The notes under the pieces: model-generated | The model's input: only the letters and a program-made list of their open reading frames with translations | What the model was told of the DNA's origin: nothing | Databases searched by the model: none | Origin: Typha latifolia | Lineage: Eukaryota > Streptophyta > Magnoliopsida > Poales > Typhaceae | NCBI GenBank assembly: GCA_019914945.1 | Contig: CM034110.1 | Location: 315,001 to 379,000 of the forward strand | DNA length: 64,000 nt | Direction: 5' to 3' | Position numbers and translations under genes: made by a program | In this document: positions 60,775 through 64,000 of the stretch, one piece after another | Position numbering within the stretch: the stretch's first letter is position 1 | Layout of the letters: the number at the start of each line of letters is the position of its first letter

Positions 60775-62004
60775 ATGGGAGAGAAAGAGACGAAGCTCTC
60801 CTTCTCCCTCTCCTCCAAACCTTCCTCTCGCCCCAATCCTCCCAAACCCCCACTCCGCGACTCCGAATCTGGCAGCGGAAGCTCCCCGGCGCCCCAATTC
60901 GTCACCGTCTTCGACCCCTCCCAAACCCTAGACTCCGCGGGCGCATCGAGACTCGTCATCCCCCCCATCCCCAATGCTGACTACCTCCACCCTTCCAAGA
61001 GGTCGAAGCACTTCCTCCCCCTTCCCACCGCCGACGATGACCCGTCCTCCTCCTCCGTCGACACGAAATTCATCCTCGACACCACCTCGTCCGCCGGCGC
61101 CGACTCCAACGTCCAATACGGGCTGACGGTTCGATCCACATCCAACGGCTCCGGATCCGAACCCCATCGAGATGACGAGGAGGAGCGGCGCGAGCCCGGC
61201 GACTTCATGCTTCGGAGGTTCAGGGAGGACATGAATAATCTCCCAGACGATCGGGGATTCGACGAGTTCAAGGACGTCCCCGTCGAAGGCTTCGCCGCGG
61301 CGATTCTTGCCGGGTATGGGTGGTCGGAGGGGAAAGGGATCGGGCGCCACAACAATAAAGGCGACACCAAGGTCGTCGAGTACGACCGCCGTGCCGGCAC
61401 CCATGGCTTGGGATACAACCCCTCCATGTCGGATCCCCAGAAGCAGAGGGGAGAGTGGAAAGTGATGGAGAAAGGTGGGGTCTTTAAGGTTGTCAAGGAG
61501 GCTCCGGCTGTCGACGCGGCCAACAAAGTCGGGCAGAGGGGGAAGGAGGATAAGAAGAGGAATAGGGATGAAGAAAGGAAGAAAGCTGATAAATTGGGTC
61601 AGAAGCTAAGCAGTAGGCGTTCTGAGGAGGTGTCTATCCGGTGGCTCACTAGCCATATTAGGGTTAGGATTATTAGCAAGGATTTGATGAAGGGGAAGCT
61701 GTATCTGAAGAAGGGGGAAGTAGTGGATGTTGTTGGGCCCACGACTTGTGATATCTCCATGGATGGGAGCAGGGAGCTGGTGCAGGGAGTGGAGCAAGAG
61801 ATGCTCGAGACGGCACTGCCCAAGAGGGGAGGATCAGTGCTCGTGCTGTATGGGAAGTACAAAGGTGTGTATGGGAACCTTGTGGAGAGAAATTTGGAGG
61901 ATGAAACTGGAGTGGTTAGGGATGCAGACAGCCATGCCATGATCAATGTGCGCCTGGAACAGATAGCCGAGTATGTTGGAGATCCCGAACTTCTTGGCTA
62001 TTGA
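60775..62004 (+). CDS. MOS2: G-patch and KOW domain protein MOS2 (GPKOW)
   Basis: An intronless frame of 409 residues. The domain order is that of MOS2/GPKOW, a nuclear RNA-binding protein associated with splicing, required in Arabidopsis for innate immunity and implicated in miRNA processing. Residues 7-18 (KLSFSLSSKPSS) are the usual N-terminal segment. The G-patch lies at about 170-215, with GYGWSEGKGIGRHN and HGLGYNP. The first KOW region is at about 294-330 (VRIISKDLMKGKLYLKKGEV) and the second at about 352-395 (GGSVLVLYGKYKGVYGNLVE). A charged Lys/Arg/Glu stretch (255-283) links them. The ATG at 60775 is the first in frame; a longer frame upstream has no ATG. The 5' half is GC-rich and the 3' half less so, as in many monocot genes. 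The C-terminus VGDPELLGY is typical of the family. Confidence 0.95.
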   Translation: MGEKETKLSFSLSSKPSSRPNPPKPPLRDSESGSGSSPAPQFVTVFDPSQTLDSAGASRLVIPPIPNADYLHPSKRSKHFLPLPTADDDPSSSSVDTKFILDTTSSAGADSNVQYGLTVRSTSNGSGSEPHRDDEEERREPGDFMLRRFREDMNNLPDDRGFDEFKDVPVEGFAAAILAGYGWSEGKGIGRHNNKGDTKVVEYDRRAGTHGLGYNPSMSDPQKQRGEWKVMEKGGVFKVVKEAPAVDAANKVGQRGKEDKKRNRDEERKKADKLGQKLSSRRSEEVSIRWLTSHIRVRIISKDLMKGKLYLKKGEVVDVVGPTTCDISMDGSRELVQGVEQEMLETALPKRGGSVLVLYGKYKGVYGNLVERNLEDETGVVRDADSHAMINVRLEQIAEYVGDPELLGY

Positions 62005-62689
62005 TCCTTTTAATAGTGGACAGTAAACACTGAGTCAGATTTCTGTTCAAGAAAGGTAATATGTGCTCCCTCATTGATGGGTACTTTTGTAAGAATCATT
62101 TGGATCATTTGGCTCTTCTGAAATGGCTGATTAGCTAATGGAAATTTAGAACAATTTGGAAATATTAATATGGTTGTTCTCATTTGTTTGGTTGTCGTAA
62201 TTGAATATGTTTTTTGTACTACATGTTCTACAACTATCATGCTTGTAATGCTGATAATAATGAAAAATGTTTTGTTTTGCAGCATTTATAGATGTTGTAG
62301 TGCCTGTGGTAATGGATGAGGACACTTGCTGCAAGATGGTAGTCCCTAATGGTCAAATAATAGTAGAACATATGCTCGGAATGTTACATAAATTCTTGTA
62401 GAGATTTTAAACACTTTAGCGTGTCAGCGATCCTTGTAGAGATTGCTGCCAAGTGTCCGCGATCTTACATATATAAATCTGATATGAGAAGACCATATTA
62501 CTTCTACAATGTTTCATTACATTTCATAACTGTGAGGATGGTGATTTGAATATCTCCATCAGGAGTATTGTCCGACACTCGTCCTCTTAGGCACTGTCAA
62601 ATTTATACTGTTATCCTGACCAGAATTATTCCTATTGTTTGAATGTTGAGCTCTAATAAGGCTCAGTTCAATGTGAGGAGGAACATATC
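62005..62689. other. MOS2 3' region and spacer
   Basis: Probable MOS2 3' UTR followed by AT-rich sequence with no gene. It ends at the left breakpoint of the RRP15 duplicate. Confidence 0.5.
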
Positions 62690-64000
62690 AAAGATGATAT
62701 TTCTTTGTGATGCAACTTTGTTTTGAGTTTTTTAGGGTCATTTTGTCTCCAAATAAGAAGATGGTCGCAAAGAAAGCTTGCGGAGGAGGCGGAGCACAAG
62801 GTGAAAGGGGAGGCTAAGAAGGAGAAGCTCTTGGTGGGTATACTTTACTTTACTGCTCGCAATTAACACTTCTGGTTGCTTGTTTAATTATACAAGTTCC
62901 TTATTGATCTTTTCTTTTGGTTGATTTAAAATAGTCTGCAGAAAAGGGGCACACAACACCAGCTAATTTCTTGGTTGCAAAGGAAAAGTTTCTTATTAGA
63001 TTTCACAACAAAAGGAGGTAAGTGTTAATTGGCATACAAAGTATGGGAACTCTCTGTTTTTATTTCACCTTGTCAGTGATGGCGCTCAGTGAGAAACCTT
63101 ATCCTAGATTGAAGCTTTACTAACTGACCATCTTTCTATCTTGCATGTTTGCTACGGAGATTTCAGTTGTCAGGCTATTTAATGTGGTAAGAGGACATTA
63201 TATTTCTGCTAATTCCTATATTTGTTTGCTGAGTTATCCATTAGAATCTTCTTGTTGTTGCAAGTCAATTGCAGATGAAATTCCTGTCGTAATTGATTAA
63301 TTCGGGTTTTCTGCACAGGCCAGTGAAGGACAAAATCTGCAGAGAGGTTTAAATCCTTCAAAATTGAAAGATGCAAAAGGTATTGATTGTATCCGTTACT
63401 CTTTGTATTTGATGGTTTGTTGTATATACAATTGTATAATCCATGACTCTTGAATAATTTAGATCTCATTTTGTTTCTCTGTTTAAATAGATTGTTTCTG
63501 AATGATTTAAGCTTCAATAGGAGGGGGTAGGAACATCAATTCTTATCAATATTTGCTTTTATCTTTGTTTAGAAATTGGTTGTCTTTCACACAATGTACT
63601 CATGATATATCATTTGTCTGTATACAATCTTAAGTAATTGTCCTCAAAGTTTACTTTATATACTCTTGTAGCATAAAGATATGACAAAAAAAAACAATTA
63701 TGTAAGACATAATTTGTAAAACATATATTAAGTCTCAACTATTTGGGATTGGCTATATGATCCTTTTCCTCTATTCATCTCTGTTTCATTCAAAGGTTTG
63801 CGGTTAGATCAAACGTTTTCCCTTTCTCACAAGTTCCTCTCGTGTTAGTCTTGGTTCTCTCACTTTAAGGACCCTACTAATTCAATGAAATCACTCTGTT
63901 GAGCCAAATATATTGTCTCCATTGGACATGAACAAGCCTTTTCTTTTTTCCTTCCTTTTTTTTTTGATATAAGGCTGATCCCTATATTATAATAAGAAAA
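62690..64000 (+). pseudogene. Truncated RRP15 duplicate
   Basis: From AAAGATGATATTTCTTTGTG onward this stretch matches 54338-55708 closely, running through RRP15 intron 1, exons 2-5 and part of intron 5, and continues off the window. It starts inside intron 1, so exon 1, the start codon and the promoter are absent. The exon 2 copy has lost two bases near its start, gained one after GTCGCAAAG and lost three further on. The exon 3 copy has one extra base in the AGATTTCAC segment. The reading frame is therefore broken. Exon 4 and 5 copies are nearly intact. This is a non-functional partial copy in direct orientation, about 8.4 kb downstream of the parent with MOS2 between. Confidence 0.92.

Noticed and set aside
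60486..61526. Long minus-strand frames opposite MOS2
   Set aside because: Shadow frames of a GC-rich coding region; the plus-strand frame carries the G-patch and KOW domains.
1..64000. CRISPR arrays, bacterial operons, rRNA genes, integrated viral genes
   Set aside because: No regularly spaced repeats, operon-like gene packing, rRNA sequence or viral protein frames were seen; everything fits plant nuclear DNA.

Overview
The window is nuclear DNA of a flowering plant. The genes have many introns and single plant-type copies, the spacers are AT-rich and full of CT/GA microsatellites, MITEs, SINEs and LTR remnants, and every protein has its closest known relatives in plants. GC-rich 5' coding ends (MOS2, the 47.6 kb gene, TIM21 exon 1) next to AT-rich spacers suggest a monocot. 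That is an inference; I cannot name the species.

Layout. 1-317 (minus): the 5' end of a patatin-like phospholipase. 318-8660: a gene-poor stretch with microsatellites and MITE-like inverted repeats. 8661-12586 (+): a plastid-targeted Trp/Tyr-permease-family transporter in eight exons. 13943-19957 (+): a Sec1/Munc18-family protein of the MIP3 type in seven exons, with an Au-type SINE in intron 3. 22191-30557 (+): mitochondrial TIM21 in seven exons, with an 824-bp non-autonomous hAT element in intron 3. 30558-35672: a spacer with a diverged duplicated GC-rich motif. 35673-39123 (+): an endonuclease/exonuclease/phosphatase protein carrying an EF-hand, in eleven exons. 43237-44193 (+): an intronless multi-pass membrane protein. 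47607-48149 (+): an intronless small protein with a Lys/Glu tail. 49709-52719: a probable solo LTR of about 3 kb. 53881-58356 (+): RRP15 (ribosome biogenesis) in eight exons. 60775-62004 (+): intronless MOS2/GPKOW (G-patch plus KOW). 62690-64000: a truncated, frameshifted second copy of the middle of the RRP15 gene, running off the window.

The genes are unrelated housekeeping or accessory functions (lipid hydrolysis, amino-acid transport, vesicle tethering, mitochondrial import, RNA or nucleotide hydrolysis, ribosome assembly, splicing/immunity) and form no operon or cluster. I saw no evidence of a new multi-gene system. The most informative observations are structural: exons rebuilt by splice phase that give a transit peptide (transporter) and a missing TIM21 exon, the hAT element with an exact 8-bp target duplication, the SINE, the partial RRP15 duplication flanking MOS2, the tandem duplications around RRP15, and an in-frame poly-Glu microsatellite in the transporter. 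Exon coordinates come from reading frame, GT/AG sites and protein-family recall, not from transcripts.
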